DNA of 64,000 nucleotides from Cohnella pontilimi (lineage in GTDB: Bacteria; Bacillota; Bacilli; Paenibacillales; Paenibacillaceae), in contig NZ_SUPK01000012.1 in NCBI RefSeq assembly GCF_005049045.1, forward strand, positions 1-64,000, read 5' to 3'. Each line of letters starts with the position of its first letter. The first letter of the stretch is position 1. The notes under the pieces are model-generated. The model searched no databases and had not been told where the DNA came from. It saw only the letters and a list, made by a program, of their open reading frames with translations. The position numbers and the translations under genes are program-made. Shown piece after piece: positions 53,512 through 63,735 of the stretch.

Positions 53512-53560
53512 AAAGCATCGGACCTTCCCGCGGGAAGTTATCCGATGCTTTCGTTTTTTG
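53512..53560. terminator. Bidirectional terminator between the MazG-like gene and pssA
   Basis: AAAGCATCGGA pairs with TCCGATGCTTT, with an inner CTTCCCGCGGGAAG hairpin, and T runs lie on both sides. Confidence 0.88.
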
Positions 53561-53571
53561 CTCTAGATTCG

Positions 53572-54306
53572 TTACGCGCTATGACCATGCCGCTCGTCGG
53601 TGCGTCTGCGCCTGCGGCGGAGACGTCTAGGAACGAGCCGTTCAACGTTTTTTTTTAAGCCCCATAGGGCGTATAGCAGAAGAAGCGCCAAAATCGCCTT
53701 CGGAATGGCTTGCTGGAACAAATACGCAAGCAGGGCAGCAGCCACCACTACAAGCGGAATCGCCCATAACGCAGCCCTCGGCAGCCCGAGCTTTTTGAAA
53801 TTCGGATATTTCATGTTGCTGATCATCAAGAACGAAAGAGCGAGCGTGCTGACCAGCAGCAAGGAAACGTGCAGCTCTTGGTGGAACAGCGCCAATGTGG
53901 CCAATACGCCGCCGGCAGCGGGAATCGGCAGTCCGATGAAATAGCCGGGAATTCCTTCGATAACGTTAAACCGGGCCAAACGAAGCGCACCGCAAATCGG
54001 GAAAATGGCGGTCACGATCCAGGCGAGCGCCGGAGGAGTCGTCTCCATAAAAGCGGCTTGGTACATAATGAAAGCCGGGGCTACCCCGAACGAAATGACG
54101 TCGGACAACGAGTCCAATTCTTTGCCGAACTCGCTCGTTACGTTGAGTGCTCTTGCGACCCTGCCGTCCAAACCGTCCAGCAGCATGGCGATGATCACGA
54201 GCAGCGCGGCACTGTTTGCATCCCCGTTGAACGACAGGATGATGCTAATGACGCCGAGTACCAAATTTCCTAACGTGAACACGTTCGGTATCGATTTCGC
54301 TATCAT
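53572..54306 (-). CDS. pssA: CDP-diacylglycerol-serine O-phosphatidyltransferase
   Basis: The 244-residue protein has about seven membrane helices and the CDP-alcohol phosphotransferase motif DGLDGRVARALNVTSEFGKE with the downstream LDSLSD. It makes phosphatidylserine from CDP-diacylglycerol and serine. The last 20 residues are strongly basic (LRRRRRRTDERHGH). ATG 54304-54306 follows GAGGTGGG; the longest frame adds 97 residues with no binding site. It is inserted between yacL and disA; I see no psd gene nearby. Confidence 0.9.
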   Translation of the reverse strand: MIAKSIPNVFTLGNLVLGVISIILSFNGDANSAALLVIIAMLLDGLDGRVARALNVTSEFGKELDSLSDVISFGVAPAFIMYQAAFMETTPPALAWIVTAIFPICGALRLARFNVIEGIPGYFIGLPIPAAGGVLATLALFHQELHVSLLLVSTLALSFLMISNMKYPNFKKLGLPRAALWAIPLVVVAAALLAYLFQQAIPKAILALLLLYALWGLKKNVERLVPRRLRRRRRRTDERHGHSA

Positions 54307-54448
54307 CTTACCCACCTCGACTTTACTATGCCCATTCCCGCGGATCCAACGAAAATCAGGGATTCTCGTGCTTGATCCTGAACCGGGAAAGGCGGATGCC
54401 GGTGCCTCTTGGAGTATGCAAGAAGTGCCAACCCCCATTGTAGGCCCG

Positions 54449-55585
54449 TTAAATCTGTCTGTCAATAAACACCTGCTCCTGAATTCTCTTGAGCCCTTCC
54501 ATGATGGCGCGCGCCCTGACTTCCCCGATGCCGTCCACTTCATCCAGATCTTCGATCGATCCAAGGACGATATGCGGCAGGGCGCCGAACCGTTCAACCA
54601 AATTATGAATGATGACGCTCGGCAGCCTGGGAATTTTGCTCAGCATGCGGTAACCGCGGGGCAGCAGCCCTTCTTCGGCCACGGAGCTGAGCGACGGATA
54701 ACCAAGCAGCCGGATCAGGTGACTTGTATCGAGCAGCTCTTCGGATGAAAGTTTTTTGAGAGAAGACAAAATGTCTTTCACCTTCTCGTCCGTCGAATCT
54801 TTGGCGTAGTCTTTGATCAGCAGGCGCACTTCTTCCTCCGCCGAGCCGATCAGTTCCTCCAGCTGCATGCTGATGAGCCGTCCTTCGTTGCCCAGCTCGA
54901 GCACATAGCGGTTGATCTCGTTTTTAATACGCAGTACCATCTCGGCCCGTTGCAGAACGTAGGCCACCTCATGCATGGTAACCAATTCTTCGAATTCCAA
55001 TGCCGACAAATTGGTCAGCGCCTGGCTGAAAACGGCCCGATATCGCTCGAGCGTCTGGATCGCCTGATTCGCCTTCGTCAGAATGACGCCCATTTCCTTG
55101 AGCGCGTATCGCATTTGCCCTTGATAAAGGGTGATGATATTCCGCCGCTGGGAGATGGATACGACCAGCTTGCCCGTCTGCTTGGCGACCCGCTCGGCCG
55201 TCCGGTGCCGGATGCCCGTCTCGATGGAAGAAATGGACGAATCCGGAATCAGCTGGGTGTTGGCGTACAAGATGCGCTTGGCATCCTCGCTGAGGATGAT
55301 CGCTCCGTCCATTTTGGCCAGCTCATACAAGTAGTTGGGACTAAAATCGCAGTTGATCGAAAAACCGCCGTCCACGACCTGCATCACTTCCGGGCTGTAA
55401 CCGACGACGATCAGGCCTCCGGTTTTGGCGCGAAGCACGTTCTCCAAGCCGTCGCGGAAAGGGGTGCCCGGCGTGACCATTCGGAGCAGCTGCTCCATCG
55501 TCTGCTGCTGGTTTTCTCTTTCCCTTTCCCGTTCTTTGTCCTTGTCTCGTTCTTTCTCTTTATCTTTTTCTTTATGTTCCTTCAT
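54449..55585 (-). CDS. disA: DNA integrity scanning diadenylate cyclase DisA
   Basis: The protein makes cyclic di-AMP and scans DNA for branched lesions. The DAC domain motifs DGAIIL and [11 protein letters not shown] are intact, a helical linker follows, and the C-terminal helix-hairpin-helix domain contains [18 protein letters not shown]. Residues 2-28 form a highly charged Lys/Glu/Asp/Arg run not found in the shorter charged start of Bacillus subtilis DisA. The start at 55583-55585 is 15 nt past the radA stop with GGGGG upstream; a start at Met30 has no binding site. Lies between radA and pssA. Confidence 0.96.
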   Translation of the reverse strand: MKEHKEKDKEKERDKDKERERERENQQQTMEQLLRMVTPGTPFRDGLENVLRAKTGGLIVVGYSPEVMQVVDGGFSINCDFSPNYLYELAKMDGAIILSEDAKRILYANTQLIPDSSISSIETGIRHRTAERVAKQTGKLVVSISQRRNIITLYQGQMRYALKEMGVILTKANQAIQTLERYRAVFSQALTNLSALEFEELVTMHEVAYVLQRAEMVLRIKNEINRYVLELGNEGRLISMQLEELIGSAEEEVRLLIKDYAKDSTDEKVKDILSSLKKLSSEELLDTSHLIRLLGYPSLSSVAEEGLLPRGYRMLSKIPRLPSVIIHNLVERFGALPHIVLGSIEDLDEVDGIGEVRARAIMEGLKRIQEQVFIDRQI

Positions 55586-55600
55586 CTCGCGATTGACCCC

Positions 55601-56968
55601 CTATTCCAAAGCGGCTTTCAGCGCCTCCGCCACCGTCCGCACGCCGACGAGCAGCACGCCCGACGGCGGCTGCCACCCTTTGAGACTCTGCTCCGGCAGG
55701 ATGACTCGCTTGAAGCCAAGTTTGTGCGCTTCCTTCACCCGCTGCTCCGCCCTGGATACCGCCCTCACTTCTCCCGTGAGGCCGACTTCTCCGAAAATGA
55801 CGTCATAAGGCTTGGTAGGCAAATCTTTAAAGCTGGACGCCAGACTCACGGCGGCGGCAAGATCCGCGGCCGGCTCGTCTAACTTCACACCGCCGGCGAC
55901 GTTGACATACGCGTCCTGGTTTTGCAGAAACATGCCCATCCGTTTCTCCAGCACGGCGATCACCAGCGAAATGCGGTGATGATCGATCCCGGACGTCATC
56001 CGCCGGGGAGATGGAAAATGGGTAGGCGACACTAACGCTTGTAATTCGACAAGCACCGGCCGAGTTCCTTCCATGCTCGCCACAACCGTGGAACCCGCCA
56101 CACCGAGCGGCCTCTCGGACAAAAACAGCTCCGAAGGATTGCTGACTTCCCGCAATCCGCCTTCCGTCATATCGAAAATGCCGATTTCGTTTGTCGAACC
56201 AAATCGATTTTTAACTGCCCGAAGCAGCCGATAAGTATGATGGCGTTCACCTTCGAAATATAACACACAGTCGACCATATGTTCGAGCAAGCGAGGACCG
56301 GCGATCGCCCCTTCTTTGGTCACATGTCCGACGAGTACCGTGGCGATTCCGCTGCCTTTGGAAACGCGCATGAATTGGGCGGTGCACTCTCTCACCTGGG
56401 CTACGCTTCCCGGAGCGGAAGCGACGTCCGGGCGATAGACAGTTTGGATCGAGTCGATGACGAGGAAATCCGGCTCGGTTTCGGCCACCGCTTCCTCGAT
56501 AAAATCCAGATTCGTTTCGCAAAGTACGAACAGGTTATCCGACAAAGTTCCCAGCCGGTCGGCGCGCAGCTTCGTCTGGCGGACCGATTCTTCTCCGGAA
56601 ACGTACAGCACTCTAAGCCCGTTCGCCGCCAACTGATTGGATGTTTGGAGCAGCAACGTCGATTTGCCGATCCCAGGGTCACCCCCGACAAGCAGAAGCG
56701 AGCCCGGGACAAGCCCTCCCCCGAGCACACGGTTCAGCTCTCCGAGACCCGTCGGAATCCGGGGTTCCCGGCCGCTATCTATGTCTATGATGGAACGCGG
56801 TTTTTCTTTCGTCCGATTGGTTTCGCTTCGGCCGACCGGCGCCTTCACGATCGTTTCCGTCTCTTCGATCATCGTATTCCAGGCGCCGCAGCCGGGACAT
56901 TTGCCCATCCATTTCGGAGATTCGGTACCGCATTCCGTACAGGCGAATTTTGTTTTGACTTTGGCCAT
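55601..56968 (-). CDS. radA: DNA repair protein RadA (Sms)
   Basis: The 455-residue helicase-like protein has an N-terminal zinc finger (CTECGTE and CPGCG), a RecA-like core with Walker [11 protein letters not shown], the family-specific KNRFG motif, and a C-terminal Lon-protease-like domain. It processes branched DNA in recombination. ATG 56966-56968 lies after AAGGAG at a wide spacing. It lies between a small membrane protein gene and disA. Confidence 0.97.
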   Translation of the reverse strand: MAKVKTKFACTECGTESPKWMGKCPGCGAWNTMIEETETIVKAPVGRSETNRTKEKPRSIIDIDSGREPRIPTGLGELNRVLGGGLVPGSLLLVGGDPGIGKSTLLLQTSNQLAANGLRVLYVSGEESVRQTKLRADRLGTLSDNLFVLCETNLDFIEEAVAETEPDFLVIDSIQTVYRPDVASAPGSVAQVRECTAQFMRVSKGSGIATVLVGHVTKEGAIAGPRLLEHMVDCVLYFEGERHHTYRLLRAVKNRFGSTNEIGIFDMTEGGLREVSNPSELFLSERPLGVAGSTVVASMEGTRPVLVELQALVSPTHFPSPRRMTSGIDHHRISLVIAVLEKRMGMFLQNQDAYVNVAGGVKLDEPAADLAAAVSLASSFKDLPTKPYDVIFGEVGLTGEVRAVSRAEQRVKEAHKLGFKRVILPEQSLKGWQPPSGVLLVGVRTVAEALKAALE

Positions 56969-57025
56969 GAATCCGCTGTTTCTCCTTCCGGCGAACAACT
57001 TTTTAACTCTTAAAAGTTTAACATT

Positions 57026-57199
57026 CTATCCTAACCACCGCCATAAAAACCAGAGCACCACGAGCAAAATTAACACGCCGCCCGCAATGTAGAACAGAGC
57101 AAGCAGAAGCTTGCTAAGCAGAAATATCAGCAGCAGAAAGCCGACACCCCAGCAGAGTGCGGCTAACGGGTTTGCCATCCACCGCCACCATCTCCTCAA
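57026..57199 (-). CDS. Unannotated 57-residue membrane protein
   Basis: Direct translation from TTG 57197-57199, eight nt after GGGAGG, gives a frame closed by TAG at 57026. It opens with Arg/Trp-rich MRRWWRWMANPLAALCWG and continues with hydrophobic residues that form one long or two short membrane helices, ending LWFLWRWLG. It is too short for a routine ORF scan and lies between clpC and radA, 57 nt upstream of radA and in the same direction. Coding is supported by the binding site, the lack of internal stops and the clear membrane pattern; the family is not recognised. Confidence 0.65.
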   Translation of the reverse strand: MRRWWRWMANPLAALCWGVGFLLLIFLLSKLLLALFYIAGGVLILLVVLWFLWRWLG

Positions 57200-57278
57200 G
57201 GACAACCCCTCCCGAAAAAGCCTTACTTAAGCGTATGGAACCGGCGGCATGATCGTGACCCAAACATTGTCCGGATCT

Positions 57279-57317
57279 AAAAAAAGCTTCCTTCCCGCGG
57301 GACGGGAAAGGAAGCTT
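57279..57317 (-). terminator. Terminator of the ctsR-clpC operon
   Basis: AAGCTTCCTTTCCCG pairs with CGGGAAGGAAGCTT around a short loop, with seven T residues after the stem on the minus strand. Confidence 0.9.
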
Positions 57318-57332
57318 GGGTTTGCTGCGAAG

Positions 57333-59780
57333 TTACGCTTTGCCTGCGACTTGGCCTTTCGGACTGACGACAAGTTCGCCGTCTTTCTCGTCGATGACGA
57401 GTGTGTCGCCTTTGTTGATTTTGCCCATCAGCAAATCCTCGGACAGCCGGTCCTCGATATGCTTCTGGATCGCCCGGCGAAGCGGACGCGCCCCATATTG
57501 CGGATCGAAGCCTTCCTTCGCGAGGAACTTCATCGCGGCGTCGGTCAGATCGAATTGCACGTGCTGCTCCTGGAGCCGTTTCCGAAGGTCGTTCGCCATG
57601 AGCGATACGATGCGGGAGATATGCTCTTCCTCGAGTGGATGGAATACGATCAGCTCGTCAATCCGGTTCAGGAATTCCGGACGGAAAGACTTCTTCAGCT
57701 CGCTGAGCACTTTGTCCTTCATTTGCAGATAATCGCGTCCGGCATCATGCACCGCGGTAAAGCCAAGCGTGGAATTGCGCTTGATTTGTTCCGCGCCGAC
57801 GTTGGACGTCATGATGATGAGCGTATTCCGGAAATCCACCGTGCGCCCTTTAGAATCGGTCAGACGGCCGTCTTCCAGCACTTGCAGCAGCACGTTGAAC
57901 ACTTCCGGGTGGGCTTTCTCGATTTCGTCCAGCAGGACGACCGAGTAAGGCTTGCGCCGGACTTTCTCAGTCAGCTGGCCGCCCTCTTCGTAGCCGACAT
58001 ATCCGGGAGGCGCTCCGACCAAGCGGGACGTGGAGTGTTTCTCCATATACTCGGACATGTCAATCCGAATGACGGCGTTCTCGTCGCCGAACATCGCTTC
58101 CGCGAGCGCGCGGGCGAGCTCGGTTTTGCCGACGCCCGTCGGGCCGAGGAAGATGAAGGAGCCCATCGGACGCTTCGGATCTTTCAGGCCTGCGCGTGAG
58201 CGGCGTACCGCACGCGCGACGGCTTTCACGGCTTCATCCTGGCCGATGACGCGGTCATGCAAAATGTCTTCCATCTTGAGCAGGCGCTCGGTTTCTTCTT
58301 CGGCCAGCTTGCTGACCGGGATGCCGGTCCAGCTGGCGACCACTTGGGCGATGTCCTCCGGCGTCACCTCGGAGTCGGTGCGGCCTTGCTTCTCTTTCCA
58401 CTGGTTCTTCGTCGCTTCCAGCTCTTCGCGGATCTTCTGCTCGGTATCGCGAAGGGCAGCGGCCTTCTCGAACTCCTGGCTTTGCACCGCCGAATCCTTC
58501 TCTTTGCGGATATCCTCCAGACGCGACTCCAATTGCTTCAAGTTCGGAGGTACCGTGTAGGAACGCAGGCGAACCTTCGAGCCGGCCTCGTCGATGAGGT
58601 CGATCGCCTTGTCCGGCAGGAAGCGGTCCGTGATATAACGGTCCGACAGCTTCACCGCCGCTTCGATGGCATCGTCTGTAATTTTCACGCGATGGTGCGC
58701 TTCGTAACGGTCCCGAAGACCGTGCAAAATTTGGACCGCTTCTTCCGGAGAGGGCTGATCGACGGTAATCGGCTGGAAACGGCGCTCTAGTGCGGCGTCC
58801 TTCTCGATGTATTTGCGGTACTCGTCGAGCGTCGTGGCCCCGATGCACTGGAGCTCGCCGCGGGCGAGCGCCGGCTTCAGAATATTGGACGCGTCGATCG
58901 CGCCTTCCGCACCGCCGGCTCCGATCAGCGTATGAAGCTCGTCGATGAACAAGATGACATTACCGGCTTGGCGGATCTCATCCATAATTTTTTTCAGGCG
59001 GTCTTCAAACTCGCCGCGGTATTTGGTGCCAGCCACGACGGATCCCATATCGAGGGTCATGACCCGCTTGTCGCGGAGCGTCTCGGGAATTTCGTTGCTG
59101 ACGATTCTTTGCGCGAGCCCTTCCGCGATCGCCGTTTTGCCGACACCCGGTTCCCCGATCAGCACCGGGTTGTTCTTGGTCCGGCGGGACAGCACTTGGA
59201 TCACGCGTTCGATTTCTTTGGCACGCCCGATCACGGGGTCGATGTTGCCGTCCTTGGCGCTCGCCGTCAAATCGCGGGCCAGACCGTCCAATGTCGGCGT
59301 GTTGACGTTCGCGGACGGACCGCCATGGTTGGATTGTACGCTTTCGTTGCTCCCGAGCAGCTGGAGCACCTGCTGGCGGGCCTTGTTCAGGCTGATGCCG
59401 AGGTTGTTGAGCACCCGGGCGGCCACGCCTTCGCCTTCCCGAATCAGGCCGAGCAAAATATGTTCGGTGCCGACGTACGTATGACCCAGCTTGCGGGCTT
59501 CGTCCATGGACAGTTCGATCACTTTTTTCGCACGCGGCGTATACGCGATGTTGGTCGGCTGTTCTTGACCGCGTCCGATCAAGGATTCCACTTCGTCCTG
59601 AATTTTCTCAAGTCCGAGACCCAGCGCGATAAGCGCTTTCGCCGCAATGCTCTCACCTTCCCGGATCAAGCCGAGAAGAATGTGTTCCGTTCCGATATTG
59701 TTGTGTCCCAAGCGCACGGCTTCTTCCTGTGCAAGAGCCAGTACCTTCTGTGCGCGTTCGGTGAATCTTCCGAACATCAT
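57333..59780 (-). CDS. clpC: ATP-dependent Clp protease ATP-binding subunit ClpC
   Basis: The 815-residue AAA+ unfoldase has two N-terminal Clp repeats, a first ATPase module (Walker A GEPGVGKT), a UVR/M-domain with [20 protein letters not shown], and a second module (Walker A GPTGVGKT). The IGF-type loop that docks ClpP appears as STLGFT. ClpC degrades McsB-marked proteins with MecA or McsB as adaptor. ATG 59778 follows GGAGG by nine nt. It is the last gene of the operon. Confidence 0.98.
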   Translation of the reverse strand: MMFGRFTERAQKVLALAQEEAVRLGHNNIGTEHILLGLIREGESIAAKALIALGLGLEKIQDEVESLIGRGQEQPTNIAYTPRAKKVIELSMDEARKLGHTYVGTEHILLGLIREGEGVAARVLNNLGISLNKARQQVLQLLGSNESVQSNHGGPSANVNTPTLDGLARDLTASAKDGNIDPVIGRAKEIERVIQVLSRRTKNNPVLIGEPGVGKTAIAEGLAQRIVSNEIPETLRDKRVMTLDMGSVVAGTKYRGEFEDRLKKIMDEIRQAGNVILFIDELHTLIGAGGAEGAIDASNILKPALARGELQCIGATTLDEYRKYIEKDAALERRFQPITVDQPSPEEAVQILHGLRDRYEAHHRVKITDDAIEAAVKLSDRYITDRFLPDKAIDLIDEAGSKVRLRSYTVPPNLKQLESRLEDIRKEKDSAVQSQEFEKAAALRDTEQKIREELEATKNQWKEKQGRTDSEVTPEDIAQVVASWTGIPVSKLAEEETERLLKMEDILHDRVIGQDEAVKAVARAVRRSRAGLKDPKRPMGSFIFLGPTGVGKTELARALAEAMFGDENAVIRIDMSEYMEKHSTSRLVGAPPGYVGYEEGGQLTEKVRRKPYSVVLLDEIEKAHPEVFNVLLQVLEDGRLTDSKGRTVDFRNTLIIMTSNVGAEQIKRNSTLGFTAVHDAGRDYLQMKDKVLSELKKSFRPEFLNRIDELIVFHPLEEEHISRIVSLMANDLRKRLQEQHVQFDLTDAAMKFLAKEGFDPQYGARPLRRAIQKHIEDRLSEDLLMGKINKGDTLVIDEKDGELVVSPKGQVAGKA

Positions 59781-59821
59781 GAGACGACACCTCCCCTAAT
59801 AGGTCTAGAATACGTGATTCC

Positions 59822-60883
59822 TCAAGAAATCGCCAGCCGGCTGCGGATCAATTCCGCGCGGGTCATATCCCGCTGATCCGGATGCAGCGGCTCGCCGTAA
59901 GCCTGTTGCAAAAATCCGGGCTGCGTGGAAACGAGCAGCTCGTTCAAGGTTTGCTCGTTCACTTGCGGCAGCATGCCGAGATGCACCCCAAGCCGGACGT
60001 CCGAGAGCCGCTGCGCAGCTTCTTTGGAATCCATAATCGCGGCGTGGGACAGGATGCCGTAAGAGCGGCGGATCCGGTCCTCTATGCGTGTCCGGGATTC
60101 GGCGACCAGCTTCATTCGGGCCGCTTTCTCATGCTCGATAATTTGGCGCGCGACCTGATGCAGATTTTCGATGATCTCTTGCTCGGACTGCCCGAGCGTA
60201 ATTTGGTTGGACACTTGGAACAGATTCCCCGTCGCTTCGCTGCCTTCCCCGTAAATCCCCCTTACCGCCAGGCCGACTTGGGTCACGGCGGAGAGTATGC
60301 GGTTAATTTGGCCGGTCAGCACCAGGGCGGGCAAATGCATCATCACCGAAGCCCGAATGCCGGTCCCCACGTTGGTCGGACAGCTGGTGAGGTAACCCCG
60401 GCTCTCATCGAATGCGTAATCCACCTGTTCCTCGAACACGTCGTCGATTTTGCTGGCGATTTCCCAAGCTTCGCGGAGTTGAAAGCCGGGACGCAAAATT
60501 TGAATGCGGAGATGATCCTCTTCGTTAATCATGACGCTCACATCTTCATTCTGGCTTAAAATGAGCGCTCCGTTGCGGGATTCGTTGGCCAGGTTGGGAC
60601 TGATCAAATGTTTCTCGACCAGCACCTGCTTTTCCAGCTCGGTGAGCTCCGACAACCGGATCAGGTCCAAAGGTCCGAGGCCGTTGAGCCGCCCGTTCTC
60701 CGCCACACTCAGCAGCTGATCCATGACGTCTTCGGACTGCTCGGGCGCCGCCAGCATCGGGAACGGACAACCGCGCAAATTGCGCGCCAGTCTGACCCTG
60801 CTGCTCAGCACGACGTCGGAATCCGGTCCGTCGGCTTTCATCCATTGGCTTAACGCTTGTTTGACATATCTCCGTGTGGCCAC
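59822..60883 (-). CDS. mcsB: Protein arginine kinase McsB
   Basis: The 353-residue guanido phosphotransferase-type kinase has SSRVRLARNL, the catalytic Cys in SCPTNVGTGIR, and the C-terminal RDMTRA allosteric motif that senses phospho-arginine. It marks proteins with phospho-Arg for ClpCP and inactivates CtsR. The start is GTG (60881-60883) after AAGGTG. It follows mcsA by 22 nt. Confidence 0.97.
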   Translation of the reverse strand: MATRRYVKQALSQWMKADGPDSDVVLSSRVRLARNLRGCPFPMLAAPEQSEDVMDQLLSVAENGRLNGLGPLDLIRLSELTELEKQVLVEKHLISPNLANESRNGALILSQNEDVSVMINEEDHLRIQILRPGFQLREAWEIASKIDDVFEEQVDYAFDESRGYLTSCPTNVGTGIRASVMMHLPALVLTGQINRILSAVTQVGLAVRGIYGEGSEATGNLFQVSNQITLGQSEQEIIENLHQVARQIIEHEKAARMKLVAESRTRIEDRIRRSYGILSHAAIMDSKEAAQRLSDVRLGVHLGMLPQVNEQTLNELLVSTQPGFLQQAYGEPLHPDQRDMTRAELIRSRLAIS

Positions 60884-60905
60884 GGCGACATCACCTTCCT
60901 TCCGA

Positions 60906-61427
60906 TCATCCGCCGTTCGCTTCCTTTTCCAGTTCTTTGATCCGGTCGCGCAGCTTTGCCGCCGTTTCGAAATCCTCTTGCTCGATACGGTTTTGCATAT
61001 GTTTTTTGAGCTCGTCGATTTCCCGCTTGACCTTGACCTTGCCGCCCGCCCGTTTGGGCACTTTGCCGCTGTGGACGGTGTTGCCGTGCACGCGTTTGAG
61101 CAGCGGATCGAGTCTGTTGGAGAAATGCTTATAACATTCGCTGCAGCCGAACCGGCCGATTTTGCTGAACTGCGAGTAGGTCATTCCGCACGTATCGCAG
61201 CGTACGGCAGGCTGCTTCAGCTCTGTGCCGGCACCCGTCGGGTCGAAGTTCATAAAGCCAGACAAAAGATTGTGGATGGAAAATCCGCTTTGTGCTCCGG
61301 GAATCAGCTCGCCCTTCTCCCGGGCGCACGATTCGCAAATATGAAGCTCGGTTTTTTCCCCGCCGACAATTTTCGTAAAATGCAGCGTTGCCGGACGTTT
61401 ACCGCATTCTTGGCACTGCACCGGCAT
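60906..61427 (-). CDS. mcsA: Activator of McsB, zinc-finger protein McsA
   Basis: The 173-residue protein has paired CxxC zinc fingers (CQECGK, CESCA, CDTCG, CSECY) and a C-terminal UVR motif (QNRIEQEDFETAAKLRDRIK). McsA binds McsB and stimulates its kinase activity. The binding site AAAGGAGG lies close to the ATG. It lies between ctsR and mcsB. Confidence 0.96.
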   Translation of the reverse strand: MPVQCQECGKRPATLHFTKIVGGEKTELHICESCAREKGELIPGAQSGFSIHNLLSGFMNFDPTGAGTELKQPAVRCDTCGMTYSQFSKIGRFGCSECYKHFSNRLDPLLKRVHGNTVHSGKVPKRAGGKVKVKREIDELKKHMQNRIEQEDFETAAKLRDRIKELEKEANGG

Positions 61428-61435
61428 CCCCTCCT

Positions 61436-61924
61436 TTAACTTCCTCCGGACACGCGGCTCGCGTCGCTGGCCAGCAGTGCGATCAACATGCTCCGAAGAA
61501 CTTTCGCACGGATTTCATCGCGAAGCGGCAGATGGAGCGCCAATACGTCTCTGGAAATCGCGGCCCGAAGCAGGCCGGCTTCTCTTGCCGTGAGAAAGTC
61601 CGCTTCTTCTAATTGATAAATTAACCCTTCAGCGGCCGATTGATTGATCTGATCGCCCACGGTTTGGTGGATATGCCGCTGAACCGCCTCCAGGGAAGGA
61701 AGATCGATCCTCTGGATGCGGATGTATCCGCCCCCGCCCCTTTTACTCTCTACATAATACCCTTTCTCCAGGGTAAAGCGTGTGCTGATCACATAGTTGA
61801 TCTGGGACGGAACGCAGGAAAATTTCTCAGCCAAATCGCTCCGTTGGATTTCCACCACGCCTTCCGAGCTGTGCTGTAAAATTTGTTTCAAATAATGCTC
61901 GATGAGTTCGGAAATGTTCGGCAT
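61436..61924 (-). CDS. ctsR: Transcriptional repressor CtsR
   Basis: The 162-residue protein has an N-terminal winged helix-turn-helix and the wing segment RGGGGYIRI, whose Gly tetrad senses heat and whose Arg is the McsB target. It represses clp and its own operon. ATG 61922-61924 is seven nt after AGGAGG; the longest frame would start inside the promoter. It begins the operon. Confidence 0.97.
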   Translation of the reverse strand: MPNISELIEHYLKQILQHSSEGVVEIQRSDLAEKFSCVPSQINYVISTRFTLEKGYYVESKRGGGGYIRIQRIDLPSLEAVQRHIHQTVGDQINQSAAEGLIYQLEEADFLTAREAGLLRAAISRDVLALHLPLRDEIRAKVLRSMLIALLASDASRVSGGS

Positions 61925-61951
61925 CGTCCAACCTCCTTCCGCGATTCTGAC

Positions 61952-61968
61952 TTTGACTTTCTTTGACT
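61952..61968 (-). promoter_or_regulatory. CtsR operator
   Basis: AGTCAAA-GAA-AGTCAAA on the minus strand matches the CtsR direct-repeat consensus RGTCAAA-NAN-RGTCAAA exactly. It lies 8 nt after the -10 box, so bound CtsR should block its own operon. Confidence 0.95.
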
Positions 61969-61976
61969 TTATCAAC

Positions 61977-62005
61977 ATTATACGCCTTTTTCCCGAGGCT
62001 GCCAA
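61977..62005 (-). promoter_or_regulatory. Promoter of ctsR-mcsA-mcsB-clpC
   Basis: -35 TTGGCA (62000-62005), 17-nt spacer and perfect -10 TATAAT (61977-61982). Confidence 0.88.
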
Positions 62006-62121
62006 GTGGTGGAACGTCTTCGGAAATATTGTTCTCGTCAGCCTTATTATGAGCAGCCGGCCGCTGTTTAGTCTTCCGCATTCAGGCATAAAGCCGCCTG
62101 GAATGATGCAGTTTAGGAAAC

Positions 62122-63735
62122 ATGTCAAACCATACTTCCTCCAAATCCAACGTTCAGCCCGCCCACCACGATAAAACGATGAAATGGTGGCACTTGTCCT
62201 TGCTCGGAGTCGCGTGCACGATCGGCACCGGCTACTTCCTGGGCTCCGGAATCGGGATCCGTCTCACGGGGCCGTCTATTTTATTGTCTTTTTTGTGGGC
62301 GGCCACCGCCACCTACCTCGTGTTCGACGCTTTGGCGCGAATGACCGCCGCCGAACCGATGGAGGGATCGTTTCGGTCGTATGCAAAAAAAGCGTTCGGA
62401 CCTTGGGCGGGATTTTCGAGCGGGTGGGCCTACTGGTCGGCGGAAACTTTAATTACCGGCAGCCAGATGACGGCCTTGTCGTTATTCTCCCGGTTCTGGT
62501 TTCCCAACATCCCGTTGTGGGTGTTCGCGGCAGGCTATTCCGCTCTTGCGCTGGTCGTCATCTTGTCAGGCACCAAGGGGTTTGAGCGGGTGGAGCATGT
62601 TTTCGCGGCTTTGAAGCTCTGCGCCATTTTATTATTTCTGGTGCTGGCATCCGGAGCACTGCTCGGGTGGTTTGATGCGACCAAGCAGCCTCAAACGCCG
62701 GCACAGGCTTTCGCCGCACCTTTTCCCGGCGGATTCACAGGCTGGTGGTCTTCGTTGATCTATGCCTTTTATTCGTTCGGAGGCATTGAGGTGATGGGCC
62801 TCATGGCGATGCGGCTGCGTCATCCGAAAGAAGCGCCGAAAGCCGGCAAAGTGATGCTGACAGCACTGACCGCACTTTACCTCGCCTCCCTGCTGCTTGC
62901 GGTTTGGCTGATGTCGTGGCAGCATCTTCCCGAAAAGAAAAGCCCGTTCGTCACTTCGCTCGCCAACTTTCGCCTGCCGTTTGTGCCTCATGTGTTTAAC
63001 GGGGTGTTCATTTTATCCGGGTTCTCGACGATGATCGCTTCCCTGTTCGCCGTAACCAATATCATGGTGACGTTGGCCAAAGATAAAGACGCTCCCCCCC
63101 TGTTCGCCAGAACAGTGTGGAAGCGGCCTTTGCCCGCTGTTGCTTTCACCACCGCCGGGATGGCCGCGTCGATTGTTTTCTCCTTTGTCATGCCTCACAG
63201 CGTGTATGAGTACTTCACCACCGCGGCCGGATTGATGCTACTGTCCAACTGGCTGTTCATCCTCATGTCCGCCGGAAAAATTTTGGAGTTAAGCGCTTGG
63301 GGACAGATTAAACGATGGCTTGGCTTCTTTCTCATTTTGACAGGCATGGTTGGAACGGTGTCTCATTCGACCAGCCGCCCGGGTTTCTGGATCAGCCTTT
63401 CATTCCTGCTGACGATCGGCGTGATCACCTTTATCCTCAGCCGGATTCGCCGCAGGCAGCGGGGCGGATCAGGTGAAAAGCATCCGAAACGCTTGAACGC
63501 CGAAATATCCGCCGAAACCGATCAAAGACAAACCGGAGAGGACCGATATCGACGCAAGAATCCCTGGGGTCACGAAGTTCCGGAATACGCCGGCCACTCC
63601 CGCCATGGCGAAATCCCAGATCATGATTCCGGCGATAATGCCGCTGCTGTAATACAGCAATTGAGTTCGTTCAGCAATGGCGGCGGTCTCGGCGAGCACG
63701 GATCCGTAGATGCCGAGCCAAAACAGGATAGATAA
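62122..63735 (+). CDS. APC-superfamily amino acid permease
   Basis: About 12 membrane helices fill residues 24-440. MKWWHLSLLGVACTIGTGYFLGSGIGI contains the conserved Gly-rich unwound segment of helix 1 (GTGYFLGSG), as in proton- or sodium-coupled amino acid transporters; the substrate cannot be read from the sequence. The start at ATG 62122 follows a weak AGGAAAC. After about residue 449 the frame continues for 89 hydrophilic residues antisense to the downstream LysE-type gene, which suggests a lost stop or annotation artefact. No promoter is obvious. Confidence 0.8.
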   Translation: MSNHTSSKSNVQPAHHDKTMKWWHLSLLGVACTIGTGYFLGSGIGIRLTGPSILLSFLWAATATYLVFDALARMTAAEPMEGSFRSYAKKAFGPWAGFSSGWAYWSAETLITGSQMTALSLFSRFWFPNIPLWVFAAGYSALALVVILSGTKGFERVEHVFAALKLCAILLFLVLASGALLGWFDATKQPQTPAQAFAAPFPGGFTGWWSSLIYAFYSFGGIEVMGLMAMRLRHPKEAPKAGKVMLTALTALYLASLLLAVWLMSWQHLPEKKSPFVTSLANFRLPFVPHVFNGVFILSGFSTMIASLFAVTNIMVTLAKDKDAPPLFARTVWKRPLPAVAFTTAGMAASIVFSFVMPHSVYEYFTTAAGLMLLSNWLFILMSAGKILELSAWGQIKRWLGFFLILTGMVGTVSHSTSRPGFWISLSFLLTIGVITFILSRIRRRQRGGSGEKHPKRLNAEISAETDQRQTGEDRYRRKNPWGHEVPEYAGHSRHGEIPDHDSGDNAAAVIQQLSSFSNGGGLGEHGSVDAEPKQDR

